A stretch of 47,031 nt of DNA from an uncultured bacterium (lineage in GTDB: Bacteria; Bipolaricaulota; Bipolaricaulia; UBA7950; UBA9294), in NCBI GenBank assembly GCA_913009415.1, contig CAJVYM010000006.1, positions 1 through 47,031 of the forward strand, in the 5' to 3' direction. The position numbers and the translations under genes are program-made. Shown piece after piece: positions 15,333 through 23,948 of this stretch. The notes below the pieces were generated by a model. That model had not been told where the DNA came from, did not search any database, and saw only the letters and a list, made by a program, of their open reading frames with translations. Within the stretch, counting starts at the first letter, position 1; the number at the start of each line of letters is the position of its first letter.

Positions 15333-15568
15333 CTTACCCCCACCTTTTCCGTAAGTGATGATCAGGATGATAGCAGATAGTGAATCACGGTGCGACCGGA
15401 ATATATCAGCAACTCCATTCACTTGCGTGAAGGGCACGTCTTCTCCAACGCTCGCACGGTCAAGATAGCTCATCGGTCTTCAGTCATCAGCATTCCCAGT
15501 ACTCGCTGTTTCTTTCTGCATATTCCACATCGGTCTCTTGTTTCCACAGAGCTAATGGCTCCCACGGC

Positions 15569-15597
15569 TTGACAACCTAGCTCGTGCGTGCTATAAA
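15569..15597 (+). promoter_or_regulatory. Strong sigma70-type promoter of the rex-Mbx operon
   Basis: Perfect -35 TTGACA (15569-15574), 17-base spacer, -10 TATAAA (15592-15597). Transcription should start at about 15604, exactly where the Rex operator begins. Confidence 0.8.
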
Positions 15598-15603
15598 TCG
15601 GAT

Positions 15604-15621
15604 TTGTGATCGTGAGCACAA
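15604..15621. promoter_or_regulatory. Rex operator
   Basis: TTGTGATCGTGAGCACAA matches the Rex consensus TTGTGA-N6-TCACAA with a single mismatch in the half-sites (GCACAA). It covers the predicted start site, so bound Rex should block transcription. It lies 17 bases before the rex ATG, giving autoregulation and control of all downstream genes on the same transcript. Confidence 0.78.
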
Positions 15622-15638
15622 GCACAAAGGAACGGTCG

Positions 15639-16265
15639 ATGGTAAAACACATGGATGTGCCGGAAGAGACGATGCAGCGTATGCTTGCTTACCTGCGTGA
15701 GCTCGACTGCTTATGGAACGAAGGCAAGGAGAAGTTCTCTTCGCAAAGCTTGGCCAAGGCACTCCATATGAACCCAGCTCAGATCCGCAAGGATTTCTCG
15801 TACTTTGGCGAGTTCGGAACACGTGGTGTTGGCTACGCTACCAAGCAGTTAATACAAGAATTGCGAGCGATACTAAACCTCGATCGCACTTGGCGATTGG
15901 CGCTGATCGGTGTTGGGAACATCGGCTCAGCGCTTCTACGCAATCCCGAGCTAAAGCGACAGGGTTTCGAGATCGTGCTGGCGTTCGATAAGGATCCTCG
16001 CCGGATCGGAAATAAGATTGGGCCGTTGACAGTGGAGGATGTGGTAAATGTCAAGAGGCGGATCCGCGAGGAAAAGGTGCAGCTAGCGATCATCGCCACG
16101 CCCGTTGAATGCGCGCAGGAGACGGCTGACAAGCTGATTCAAGCAGATATAAAGGGATTCCTCTGCTTCGCCCCCTGCCACCTGAGCATCCCGGACGAAA
16201 TAAGGATCGTACCGATCGATATTCCCATGGCGTTGGGAAAGCTGGTCTACCATATGGAGGTGTAG
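15639..16265 (+). CDS. rex: Redox-sensing transcriptional repressor Rex
   Basis: About 208 residues from ATG 15639, with AAAGGA seven bases upstream; the upstream GTG (15606) falls inside the operator. N-terminal winged helix (about 18-75, with SSQSLAKALHMNPAQIRKDF and GEFGTRGVGY) and a Rossmann domain (GVGNIGSALLRNPEL, FDKDPRRIG). Rex represses when NADH is low and releases DNA when NADH binds. It is the first gene of the operon; its stop region contains the SD (GGAGGTG) of the next gene. Confidence 0.95.
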   Translation: MVKHMDVPEETMQRMLAYLRELDCLWNEGKEKFSSQSLAKALHMNPAQIRKDFSYFGEFGTRGVGYATKQLIQELRAILNLDRTWRLALIGVGNIGSALLRNPELKRQGFEIVLAFDKDPRRIGNKIGPLTVEDVVNVKRRIREEKVQLAIIATPVECAQETADKLIQADIKGFLCFAPCHLSIPDEIRIVPIDIPMALGKLVYHMEV

Positions 16266-16267
16266 CG

Positions 16268-16780
16268 TTGGACGCACAGGGTGAACATCGAACTCAGCGT
16301 TACTTGACCGCGTTTGTCGTCTCGTACGGGGTGTGGCTTGCCCTTGTCGGGACACTCAACTGGCAGGAGCTTCTCATGGGGGGAGTGCTGTCGGCGATCG
16401 TCGCCGCGTTCGGTTGGCGTTACTTCTCGCAGGTGGGATTCTCCCGCTTGAGCGTGAAGAAACTTCTGTATTTGATCGTCTACATCCCGGTCTTCTTCTG
16501 GGCGATGATCAAGGCGAACTTTGACGTCGCCTACCGCGTGATCCATCCGCGCATGCCAATCCACCCGGGTGTCGTCCTCATAAAGACTGATTTGAAGTCG
16601 GACAGCGGGAAGCTTGCGTTGGCCAACTCGATCACACTCACTCCGGGGACGCTGACCATGGATGTTAAAGGGAACAGCATGCTCGTCCATTGGATCAACG
16701 TTAAGAGCACTGATACGGAGGAAGCCACAAGGATTATCAGCAAGCGATTCGAACGGTACCTGAAGGTGATCTTCTCATGA
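16268..16780 (+). CDS. mrpE: Mrp/Mbx complex subunit, MrpE type (MbxA-like)
   Basis: 170 residues with two or three N-terminal membrane helices, followed by the MrpE signature LTPGTLTMDVKGNSMLVHWI. Starts at TTG 16268, about six bases after GGAGGT inside the end of rex. MrpE is a small structural subunit of the Na+/H+ antiporter module. First structural gene of the Mbx-like complex; overlaps the next gene by ATGA. Confidence 0.88.
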   Translation: MDAQGEHRTQRYLTAFVVSYGVWLALVGTLNWQELLMGGVLSAIVAAFGWRYFSQVGFSRLSVKKLLYLIVYIPVFFWAMIKANFDVAYRVIHPRMPIHPGVVLIKTDLKSDSGKLALANSITLTPGTLTMDVKGNSMLVHWINVKSTDTEEATRIISKRFERYLKVIFS

Positions 16781-17034
16781 CAGCGCTATGGTTATTGTTC
16801 CTGTCGTTTAGCGCCGCGGGGATTGCTCTCTGCCTGGTGCGTGCGGCAGCAGGGCCCACTACCCCCGATCGGGTTGTGGGAGTGGATGGTATGGCTACCA
16901 TCAGTATCGCGCTGATGGTTCTCCTTGCTTCATTCTTCGATCGTCAAGTCTACCTGGACGTGGCGCTGGTGTACGCGGTCCTCGGGTTTATCGGGGTCCT
17001 CGCGGTGGCCCGCTACATGGAACGGGGTGTGTGA
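16777..17034 (+). CDS. mrpF: Mrp/Mbx subunit, MrpF type (MbxB-like)
   Basis: 85 residues, three predicted membrane helices. Contains RAAAGPTTPDRVVGVDGMATI and the ending DVALVYAVLGFIGVLAVARYMERG, both typical of MrpF. Part of the ion-translocating module; overlaps both neighbours. Confidence 0.9.
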   Translation: MTALWLLFLSFSAAGIALCLVRAAAGPTTPDRVVGVDGMATISIALMVLLASFFDRQVYLDVALVYAVLGFIGVLAVARYMERGV

Positions 17035-17381
17035 TGCGCATCTTCGGCGAGATCTTGATTGGAATCGGAACGGCGTTCCTCTTCCTGGGAGGGCTGGGGA
17101 TTTTTCGCCTTCCCGACGTGTACAACCGCCTGCAGGCGGGAACGAAGTGCACAACGCTGGGAGCGTTTTCCACCATCCTGGGTGTGGGATTCGTCCATCC
17201 GAACTGGATGCTGAAGGCGATTGTCATCGCGGTGTTCATCCTGCTCACCAACCCGATCAGCGCACATGCCCTGGCACGGGCAAGTTACAAGAGCGGGGTA
17301 AAGCTGTGGGACAAGAGCGTGGTCGATCGCTGTAAGGAGTTCGAGGAGTGCCAGGAGATAGGAAAGGAGGAGGAAGGATGA
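17034..17381 (+). CDS. mrpG: Mrp/Mbx subunit, MrpG type (MbxC-like)
   Basis: About 115 residues, three membrane helices. Contains GGLGIFRLPDVYNRLQAGTK, the MrpG signature, and TNPISAHALARASY. Starts at ATG 17034, which overlaps the mrpF stop; GTG 17031 is an alternative. A charged tail follows the last helix. Confidence 0.9.
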   Translation: MRIFGEILIGIGTAFLFLGGLGIFRLPDVYNRLQAGTKCTTLGAFSTILGVGFVHPNWMLKAIVIAVFILLTNPISAHALARASYKSGVKLWDKSVVDRCKEFEECQEIGKEEEG

Positions 17382-17614
17382 TCTACATCGCCATTCTCAC
17401 TGTAGCGATGCTCATCGCCGGGGTAGGGGCCTATTTCTTCCGCGACTTAATCGCCGCGGTCGTCGCCTGCGCCGCGGTGAGCCTGATCGCTTCTGTCCTG
17501 TTTTACCTGTTGCAGGCACCGGACGTGGCGATGGCGGAGGCGGCGATCGGTGCCGGGCTGACGACAGCCATCTTCGTGATCGCCATCCGCAAGACCGGGA
17601 GGTATGAGAAATGA
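17378..17614 (+). CDS. Mbx subunit, MbhD/MbxD-like (DUF4040, MrpA C-terminal part)
   Basis: 78 residues, three membrane helices. LLQAPDVAMAEAAIGAGLTTAIFV is the MbhD/MrpA-type motif (APDVAxTEAxxG). Start ATG 17378 after a long purine SD (GGAGGAGGAAGG), overlapping the mrpG stop. An upstream in-frame ATG (17348) lies inside mrpG and is rejected. Confidence 0.87.
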   Translation: MIYIAILTVAMLIAGVGAYFFRDLIAAVVACAAVSLIASVLFYLLQAPDVAMAEAAIGAGLTTAIFVIAIRKTGRYEK

Positions 17615-18330
17615 GGGCATTCGTAAGCTTCAGCGTCCTTGCCCTGATCGTTGTCGGGCTGGCGCTTTCCCTCTCTCACATCCCCTTCGGCAACAGCACG
17701 GCTAACACGGACCGGATGCATGTAGCCAAGTATTACCTAAATAACGGGGTAAAAGACACCGGAGCGCCGAACCTGGTTACCGCGGTGGTCCTGGATTACC
17801 GTGCGTTGGATACACTAGGAGAGGTCACGGTCCTGTTCATCGCCTCGCTCGGGCTGGGTATATTCCTCTCCTGGCCGAAGAAAGAAGGCTCAGAAGACGA
17901 TGACAAGCGCGGGCTGCCACCGGCGAGCTTGATCGTCCGTCGCGGATCGCAGTTCCTCTTCCCGCTCATTCTTTTGTTCGGGGGATACATCTTTCTCCAT
18001 GGGCATCTCACCCCTGGCGGAGGGTTCCAGGGCGGCTCGGTAATCGCCTCGGCGTTCCTGTTAATGTTCCTCGGCAACACCGGGTATCGCCTGCGTCAGA
18101 AAACACTTGCAGTGACGGAGAGCCTGGCCGGGATCACGTTCGTCATCATCGGCCTGATCGGGCTGGGGGTCGGCGGATACTTCCTCAACAACTTCCTTCC
18201 CAAGGGGAGCGTCTTCGCCCTGTTCAGTGCCGGTGTTATCCCCATCCTGTACGCGGCGATCGGACTTAAAGTAGGCGCGGAACTGGCGGGAATCGTGGCT
18301 AACATGTTTGGAAGCGGGAGCGAAGGATGA
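17611..18330 (+). CDS. Mbx subunit fusing MbhE-like and MrpB-like parts (MbxF-like)
   Basis: 239 residues. The first half has a helix, then GAPNLVTAVVLDYRALDTLGEV, as in MbhE/MrpA C-terminal segments. The second half has HGHLTPGGGFQGGSVIASAFL, the MrpB motif. In hydrogenase-type clusters E and F are separate; the fusion matches what I recall of the archaeal Mbx cluster. It belongs to the Na+/H+ translocation module. Confidence 0.87.
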   Translation: MRAFVSFSVLALIVVGLALSLSHIPFGNSTANTDRMHVAKYYLNNGVKDTGAPNLVTAVVLDYRALDTLGEVTVLFIASLGLGIFLSWPKKEGSEDDDKRGLPPASLIVRRGSQFLFPLILLFGGYIFLHGHLTPGGGFQGGSVIASAFLLMFLGNTGYRLRQKTLAVTESLAGITFVIIGLIGLGVGGYFLNNFLPKGSVFALFSAGVIPILYAAIGLKVGAELAGIVANMFGSGSEG

Positions 18331-18683
18331 CAATCGGAAATCCAATGATGTACGTTGGGGCAGTCGGACTGATCATGATCGGTCTGTTCACTGTCCTTAG
18401 TAAGCGAAACCTGATCAAGATCATTGTTGGGTTGACGCTTCTGGATACGGGAGTGAACGTTCTGCTGATCGCGATCGGTTACATCCATAACCGGACAGCG
18501 CCTATCGTCACCCGGACGTACACCGATCCAACCAAGATGGTCGACCCGATCCCTCAGGCGCTGGTCCTCACGGCGATCGTTATCGGCCTCGGGGTGACCG
18601 CCCTCGCCCTCGCCCTGGCGATCAGGGTGTACGGGCACTACAAGACGCTCGATACGCGCAAGATTAGGGGGCTTAAATGGTAG
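18327..18683 (+). CDS. mrpC: Mrp/Mbx subunit, MrpC/NuoK type (MbxG-like)
   Basis: 118 residues, three membrane helices, with the NuoK/MrpC features KIIVGLTLLDTGVNVLLIAIG and DPIPQALVLTAIVIGLGVTA. Membrane-embedded channel-forming subunit. ATGA overlap with the previous gene; slight overlap with the next. Confidence 0.9.
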   Translation: MTIGNPMMYVGAVGLIMIGLFTVLSKRNLIKIIVGLTLLDTGVNVLLIAIGYIHNRTAPIVTRTYTDPTKMVDPIPQALVLTAIVIGLGVTALALALAIRVYGHYKTLDTRKIRGLKW

Positions 18684-20152
18684 CCACGTTACTCATCGCT
18701 CTTCCGTTTCTCGGCGCGTTTCTGATCCCTCTCGTTGCCCTGGCCAACAAGAAAGCCTCCCACTACATACCGGCACTGGTCATGCTCAGCAATCTTGGGA
18801 TCTCGCTCGCCCTCCTGCCGCAGGTGATGCGTGCGCCGATCGTGATCTCTCTAAGCGGGTGGACGGCGCCCATCGCCATCAACTTCGTGGTGGGGCCGCT
18901 CGGTTTAGGACTGGCGATTCTCATCTCTCTTGTTGGCTTCCTCGTCTCTGTCTACGGAGTGGGCTACATTCATGAGGAGCCGAAGGAGAAGTATCACATG
19001 CTCGTCCTTACCCTCCTCACCGGGGCGACGGGGATGGTCCTTACGGGCGATATCTTCAACCTGTTTGTCTTCTTCGAGATTCTCAGCCTTTCCTCGTACG
19101 CCTTAACAGGATACAACCGTGACCGTGGTGGGACGGAGGCGGCGATCAAGTACCTCATTCAAGGATCGATCGGCTCGGCGTTCATCCTGATCGGTATCGC
19201 TCTGCTGTACGGAACCACGGGCACACTGAACATGGCCGACATCGCTGCGCATGTCGCTGGAGTGGATCCGACACTGTTGTTCATGGCCATGTCTCTTCTC
19301 ATCGTTGGGTTCGGGGTGGAGGCGGCGATCTTCCCGCTCAACGCCTGGCTTCCCGACGCGCACTCTTCGGCGCCATCGTCGGTGAGCGCGATCCTCTCGG
19401 GGATAGCAATCGAGACCGGAGCATACGCCGTGGCACGGATCGTGTACACCGTCTTCGATGGACACGGGATCATGCTCGTTCTCGCTATTCTAGGAGTAGT
19501 AACACTCCTACTCGGAGAGATGTCGGCTTTCAGACAGAAGGATGACATAAAGCGGCTGCTTGCCTATTCAAGTATCGGGCAGATGGGATTGATCATGCTC
19601 GCCTTCGGGATCGCTAGCGATGCCGGTGTGTTCGCGGCGCTCTTTCAGCTCGTCAGTCACACCCTGGCTAAGGCCCTGTTGTTCCTTGCTAGCGGCTACA
19701 TCATCTACCGCGTGGGATCGAAGAAACTCTCGGCCCTCGCTGGCCTGGGGCGGAAGATGCCGTTCACCGGAGCGATGATCTCGGTCGCTGTCCTGTCGCT
19801 CATCGGCGTACCCCCGTTTGCCGGGTTCATGAGCAAGTTCTCCATCGTGCGGGCGGCGCTAGCACAGCACAGCGCCTCCTACACCGGGCTCATCGTTCTC
19901 GTGCTGTTGGCGACGGTGATCGAGGTGGGATACTTCATGAAGTTACTACAGATCATGTTCTTCACGCAAGCCGAGGGGGAGGAATCGGTGAAGGAGCTGC
20001 CGCTGTCGGCGTTGATTCCGATCACCATCCTCGCGGCGCTGATCATCATTATCGGGGTTTACCCGCACATGATCTCCGGGCTACTGCAACAAGCGGCAAG
20101 CGGGCTGGTGGAGAGATCGGCTTATATCCAAACAGTGTTGGGAGCGCAATAA
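18677..20152 (+). CDS. mrpD: Antiporter-like subunit, MrpD/NuoN type (MbxH-like, first copy)
   Basis: 491 residues with about 14 membrane helices. Contains the ion-channel motifs of the family: the glutamate in FVFFEILSLSSYAL, a lysine after the middle helix break (KYLIQGSIGSAF), and SIGQMGLIMLAFG. It should pump Na+ or H+. A second, longer relative follows directly. Confidence 0.9.
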   Translation: MVATLLIALPFLGAFLIPLVALANKKASHYIPALVMLSNLGISLALLPQVMRAPIVISLSGWTAPIAINFVVGPLGLGLAILISLVGFLVSVYGVGYIHEEPKEKYHMLVLTLLTGATGMVLTGDIFNLFVFFEILSLSSYALTGYNRDRGGTEAAIKYLIQGSIGSAFILIGIALLYGTTGTLNMADIAAHVAGVDPTLLFMAMSLLIVGFGVEAAIFPLNAWLPDAHSSAPSSVSAILSGIAIETGAYAVARIVYTVFDGHGIMLVLAILGVVTLLLGEMSAFRQKDDIKRLLAYSSIGQMGLIMLAFGIASDAGVFAALFQLVSHTLAKALLFLASGYIIYRVGSKKLSALAGLGRKMPFTGAMISVAVLSLIGVPPFAGFMSKFSIVRAALAQHSASYTGLIVLVLLATVIEVGYFMKLLQIMFFTQAEGEESVKELPLSALIPITILAALIIIIGVYPHMISGLLQQAASGLVERSAYIQTVLGAQ

Positions 20153-20153
20153 C

Positions 20154-22010
20154 ATGATCCTAGAAATACTTGTTATCATCGGACTCGCCGCCCCATTGTT
20201 GGGGGTCGCCATTGGCTACCGCAGGCCGCGGGTGCGAAGTGTCTATTCGCTTCTAGTGGCGCTCTTCCCGCTCGTTGCTCTCTCTACCATGTATGGGCGA
20301 ACGATCGCCGTTAACTACGCGTACCTTCCCTTCTTGGGAATCGACCTGTCGCTTCGCCTGACACCTCTTTCCTGGTTCTTCGGGATTGCTATGACCGCGA
20401 TCGGCCTGTTGGCGCTCGTCTATTCGTTTGCCTATATGAAGGACCGCAAGCGGCTCGATCTATTCTACTTCCTGTTCCTGCTCGTGAACGGGGGGATGCT
20501 CGGGGTGGTGCTGAGTGGCGATATGTTCACGTTCTACATTCTGTGGGAGATCATGAGCGTGGCTACGTTCATGTCGATCAGCTTCAACGGAAAAGGGGCG
20601 CTCTCAGCGGGGATCAAGTACATTCTGTTCTCGATCGCCGGGTCATCGGCGATGCTGCTCGCCATCGTCAGCCTGTACGTGAACTTCGGGACGGTCGATA
20701 TCATCGCCCTAACCACGGCCATGTCCGGTGCGACCGTCGGCTACGCGGTCTTTATCCTGATGATGTTCTCTCTTGCCTTCGGGATCAAGAACGCTCTTCT
20801 GCCGCTTCATCCGTGGCTTCCAGCGGCGTACGCGGAGTCACCGACCCCGTTCACCGCGGTCCTGGGAGGGATGCTCACCCGCTTGGGGGTGTACGGGTTC
20901 CTGCTAGTGATGTATGTGATGATCGGCATGCCGCTCGTCCATCGGATGAGCTACGGTCTGGTGAACTATCAAATAATTCTCGCCTGGATCGCCGGGATCA
21001 CGATCCTGTTTGGGGTCTTCGTTGCGGTGTTCAAGGACGATGCCAAGCAGGTCCTCGCTTGGTCGTCGATCGGGCACGGCGGGTACATGATCCTCGGGCT
21101 GGCTCTCTTCTCGACATTGGGCCTGGCCGGGGGGATATTCCACATCCTCAACTACGCGATGTGCGTCTCCCTCCTCTTCCTCGCGGTGGGGGCGGTGGAG
21201 TACCGCACCGGAACGCGCGACTTGACGAAGCTAGGCGGGCTGCACAAGCGGATGCCGGTGACGTTTGTCTCCGCGATGATCGCCGTCTTTGGGATGATTG
21301 GAGTTCCGTTGACCAACGGGTTTGTCTCCAAGTGGCTGATCTACAAGGGATTGATCCTCGGCGGGCACCCGTTCCTCACGTTCACCGCGTTGATCGGTAC
21401 CTGGGGGACTATCCTCTACGGCTACAAGCTGATTCACAACACGTTCCTGGGCCGCTTGCCGCAGCGCTATGCGCAAGTTAAGGAAGTTCCGTGGCTGATG
21501 CAGGCTCCGATGATCACTCTGTCGAGTCTGATCGTGCTGTTCGGTATCCTCCCGGGAATTCCGCTCAAGGCGGTCGCCCTGATCGAGAGTTCGTTCGGCG
21601 TGAAGCCGATCGTAACCGGGCTGGTGGGAATGCCGCAGGGAGTGGGGGAGATGAACCTGCTAAACATCTTCGGCGGGATCGTCGCGGCTACGCTTGTTAT
21701 GTACGCCCTGTTTTCCCTCACCGCGCGTCCGCGCCGAGCCGGCCCACAGGACACGTACACCGCTGGTGGGCCGACTCCATCTGATAACTACAACTATGCT
21801 TCACGCTTCTACGATCCAGCAGAGCATGTGCTGAAGCCCTACCTGCACGATTGGGCGGATTCGTTCTACGCCTGGGTGGGAAGACAGAGCACGGCGTTGT
21901 TTGAGAGTGCGCGCAAGGTCTATTCGGGGAATATCAACACCTACGCGTTATGGATCGTGATCCTGCTCGGGGTGTTTGCAACGATGAATCTACTGGGGTG
22001 GAGGCCATGA
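20154..22010 (+). CDS. Antiporter-like subunit, second MrpD/NuoL-type copy (MbxH'-like)
   Basis: 618 residues. The core (about 1-510) repeats the MrpD/NuoL plan, with FTFYILWEIMSVATFMSISF, GIKYILFSIAG and SSIGHGGYMILGLAL. The extra C-terminal 100 residues, from the Arg/Pro-rich RPRRAGPQDTYTAGG to a final helix NTYALWIVILLGVFATMNLLG, form an amphipathic arm plus anchor, like the lateral helix of NuoL-type subunits. Two adjacent copies distinguish Mbx/Mbs clusters from the single-copy Mbh hydrogenase clusters. Confidence 0.87.
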   Translation: MILEILVIIGLAAPLLGVAIGYRRPRVRSVYSLLVALFPLVALSTMYGRTIAVNYAYLPFLGIDLSLRLTPLSWFFGIAMTAIGLLALVYSFAYMKDRKRLDLFYFLFLLVNGGMLGVVLSGDMFTFYILWEIMSVATFMSISFNGKGALSAGIKYILFSIAGSSAMLLAIVSLYVNFGTVDIIALTTAMSGATVGYAVFILMMFSLAFGIKNALLPLHPWLPAAYAESPTPFTAVLGGMLTRLGVYGFLLVMYVMIGMPLVHRMSYGLVNYQIILAWIAGITILFGVFVAVFKDDAKQVLAWSSIGHGGYMILGLALFSTLGLAGGIFHILNYAMCVSLLFLAVGAVEYRTGTRDLTKLGGLHKRMPVTFVSAMIAVFGMIGVPLTNGFVSKWLIYKGLILGGHPFLTFTALIGTWGTILYGYKLIHNTFLGRLPQRYAQVKEVPWLMQAPMITLSSLIVLFGILPGIPLKAVALIESSFGVKPIVTGLVGMPQGVGEMNLLNIFGGIVAATLVMYALFSLTARPRRAGPQDTYTAGGPTPSDNYNYASRFYDPAEHVLKPYLHDWADSFYAWVGRQSTALFESARKVYSGNINTYALWIVILLGVFATMNLLGWRP

Positions 22011-22915
22011 GCATAGGACTACAGATTGCGTGGATGATAAGCTTGCCGATCGTGACGATACTGCTCGTTGCAGTGCTGTTCACTGGAATATCTCTCAAGG
22101 TAACCGCGCGCATCGACCGCCGCTACGGGCCGCCGATCTACCAGCCGGTGATCGACCTCGTAAAATTGGTCAGCCTGAAATCAAACGTGTCACACGGGCT
22201 GATATTCAATTGGGGACTTTTGGTCGCAATCGGTGGATCGACCGCGGCACTGTTGATGGTGCCGATGGGGGGAATACACATCTTCTCCGGATCGGGCGAC
22301 CTGTTGGTATTGATCTATCTGATGCTCGTCTCCTCCCTTGGGGTTGGCCTTTCCGTCGGGGCATCGGAGAACCCGAATGCATCGATGGCCGCATCACGCA
22401 GCCTGATGCTCGGTCTGGGGTACGAGGTTCCGTTCCTGCTGATACTGCTGGCGATGATGACTTATTATCATACGACATCGCTCATGGATCTCGTCATGCT
22501 TCAGCGAGCAGGGGGAATGCTGGGTGTACTGCGTTTCCCGCTCTCGGCGATCGCCGGGCTTCTTATCATGCCGGCGATGCAGGGGGTGCGCCCGTTCGAC
22601 ATCGTGACCGCACCACAGGAGGTGGCCTCCGGGACGATGGTCGAGCTTGGGGGAAAGTTCCTCGCCCTGTCGGTGATCGAGCATTCGCTGCACGCGATGG
22701 TCGTTCTTTCACTTTACGTGGACATATTCTTCGGTGGAGCGACCAACCTGGGGATCTTTTTCCTCAAGGTGACGGGGCTGTTCCTAGCTGGTGTACTGAT
22801 AAACGCGGTCTATCCCCGCTTCAGGGTGGAGCAGGCCCTACGCTACTGCTGGCGCTGGCCAACGTGGTTTGCCCTTGCTGGGCTGATCATGGCCATGGTG
22901 ATAAAGGGAGCGTAA
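22007..22915 (+). CDS. mbxM: Membrane-arm linker subunit, NuoH/MbhM type (MbxM-like)
   Basis: 302 residues from ATG 22007, which overlaps the previous stop; the longer upstream start lies inside the previous gene. About eight helices. ARIDRRYGPPIYQPVIDLVKL matches the NuoH/MbhM cytoplasmic loop, and GVRPFDIVTAPQEVASGTMVE matches the conserved quinone- or cofactor-side loop. It joins the peripheral arm to the antiporter-like arm. Confidence 0.92.
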   Translation: MSIGLQIAWMISLPIVTILLVAVLFTGISLKVTARIDRRYGPPIYQPVIDLVKLVSLKSNVSHGLIFNWGLLVAIGGSTAALLMVPMGGIHIFSGSGDLLVLIYLMLVSSLGVGLSVGASENPNASMAASRSLMLGLGYEVPFLLILLAMMTYYHTTSLMDLVMLQRAGGMLGVLRFPLSAIAGLLIMPAMQGVRPFDIVTAPQEVASGTMVELGGKFLALSVIEHSLHAMVVLSLYVDIFFGGATNLGIFFLKVTGLFLAGVLINAVYPRFRVEQALRYCWRWPTWFALAGLIMAMVIKGA

Positions 22916-22920
22916 GAAAA

Positions 22921-23484
22921 ATGGAAAAATACAAACGCGGTAAGATGTGGGCGACGCACCCGTACAAGTGGGGGCAGAAGTACTCCATATGGCCGATCCA
23001 CTTTTGCACCGGGTGCGGATCGATCGAGATGCCGCCAACGATGCTCGCCCCGTATGATGCGAGCCGGTTCGGGATGGGACCAATGGCCAGCCCGCGCCAG
23101 GCAAATCTGTTGATGATCACCGGGTATCTGACGCCCAAGACATTGAAGTACGTCATCCGTACGTACGAGCAGATGCTGACCCCACGCTACCTGGTCTCGT
23201 TCGGTTCCTGTCCGATCGATGGCGGAATGTATTACACCTCCTACAACACGATCAACCACCTCAAGTGGTACCTCCCGGTCGATGTGTGGATCGCGGGATG
23301 CATGCCCCGGCCGGAGGCGTTCCTCATGGGAATGAACAAGCTGATGGAGGAGATCGAGAAGGGGACTGCCGATGGCTACCTGCGCTACGAACGGGACCGC
23401 GAGTACTACCGCGAGCACCAAGAACGCGCGTTGGGGAGCAATTTCTTGGAAGACCTGAAACAAGTGGAGTGGATCACGGAATGA
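22921..23484 (+). CDS. mbxJ: Small Fe-S subunit, NuoB/MbhJ type (MbxJ-like)
   Basis: 187 residues from ATG 22921; the long upstream extension in the same frame is inside mbxM. Ligands for the proximal [4Fe-4S] cluster are visible: Cys29 and Cys32 (HFCTGCGSIEM), Cys97 (SFGSCPIDGG) and Cys127 (IAGCMPRPEA). The CxxC pair is the hydrogenase/Mbx form rather than the CC pair of true complex I. It passes electrons between the ferredoxin-type subunit and the large subunit site. Confidence 0.92.
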   Translation: MEKYKRGKMWATHPYKWGQKYSIWPIHFCTGCGSIEMPPTMLAPYDASRFGMGPMASPRQANLLMITGYLTPKTLKYVIRTYEQMLTPRYLVSFGSCPIDGGMYYTSYNTINHLKWYLPVDVWIAGCMPRPEAFLMGMNKLMEEIEKGTADGYLRYERDREYYREHQERALGSNFLEDLKQVEWITE

Positions 23485-23948
23485 AAGAAGAGGCTCTAAA
23501 AGAAAAACTGGAGGCTCGCTTCGCCGGAGTACGTGCTGATGTCAAGCGTCAACAGCGGGTGGTTGCCTTTTTGCCACTGGATAGCGTGAGTACGGTCCTG
23601 ATGTGGCTTAAGGACGAAGGATATCATCAGCTCACGCTTATCACATGCGTAGACTGGATCGAAGAGGGGCAGTTCGAGCTCGTGTACCATGTCGCCTCGC
23701 ACGCCGACGGAATCCACGTCATGCTCAAGGCCCGGGTCGATCGGGAGAACCCGGTTGCATTGAGCATCACCTCGCTCTACGAGAACGCGCAACCCTACGA
23801 GCGAGAGATTCACGAGTTCTTCGGGGTCGACTTCACCGGGAACGGTAACCTGACTCCTCTCTACCTAGATAACTGGGATGATATTCCCCCGATGCGCCGT
23901 GATTTTGATACGTTAGCCTATTCAGAGAGGAAGTATGACTATGAGTGA
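23481..23948 (+). CDS. mbxK: NuoC/MbhK-type subunit (MbxK-like)
   Basis: 155 residues from ATG 23481 (ATGA overlap with the previous gene). Contains TCVDWIEEGQFELVYHVAS and the NuoC signature YEREIHEFFGVDFTGN, and ends PMRRDFDT. Structural subunit of the peripheral arm. It is separate from the NuoD-type gene. Confidence 0.9.
   Translation: MKEEALKEKLEARFAGVRADVKRQQRVVAFLPLDSVSTVLMWLKDEGYHQLTLITCVDWIEEGQFELVYHVASHADGIHVMLKARVDRENPVALSITSLYENAQPYEREIHEFFGVDFTGNGNLTPLYLDNWDDIPPMRRDFDTLAYSERKYDYE

Noticed and set aside
22030-22920. Upstream extension of the NuoB-like ORF
   Set aside because: It is an out-of-frame reading of the NuoH-like gene; the family start is ATG 22921.
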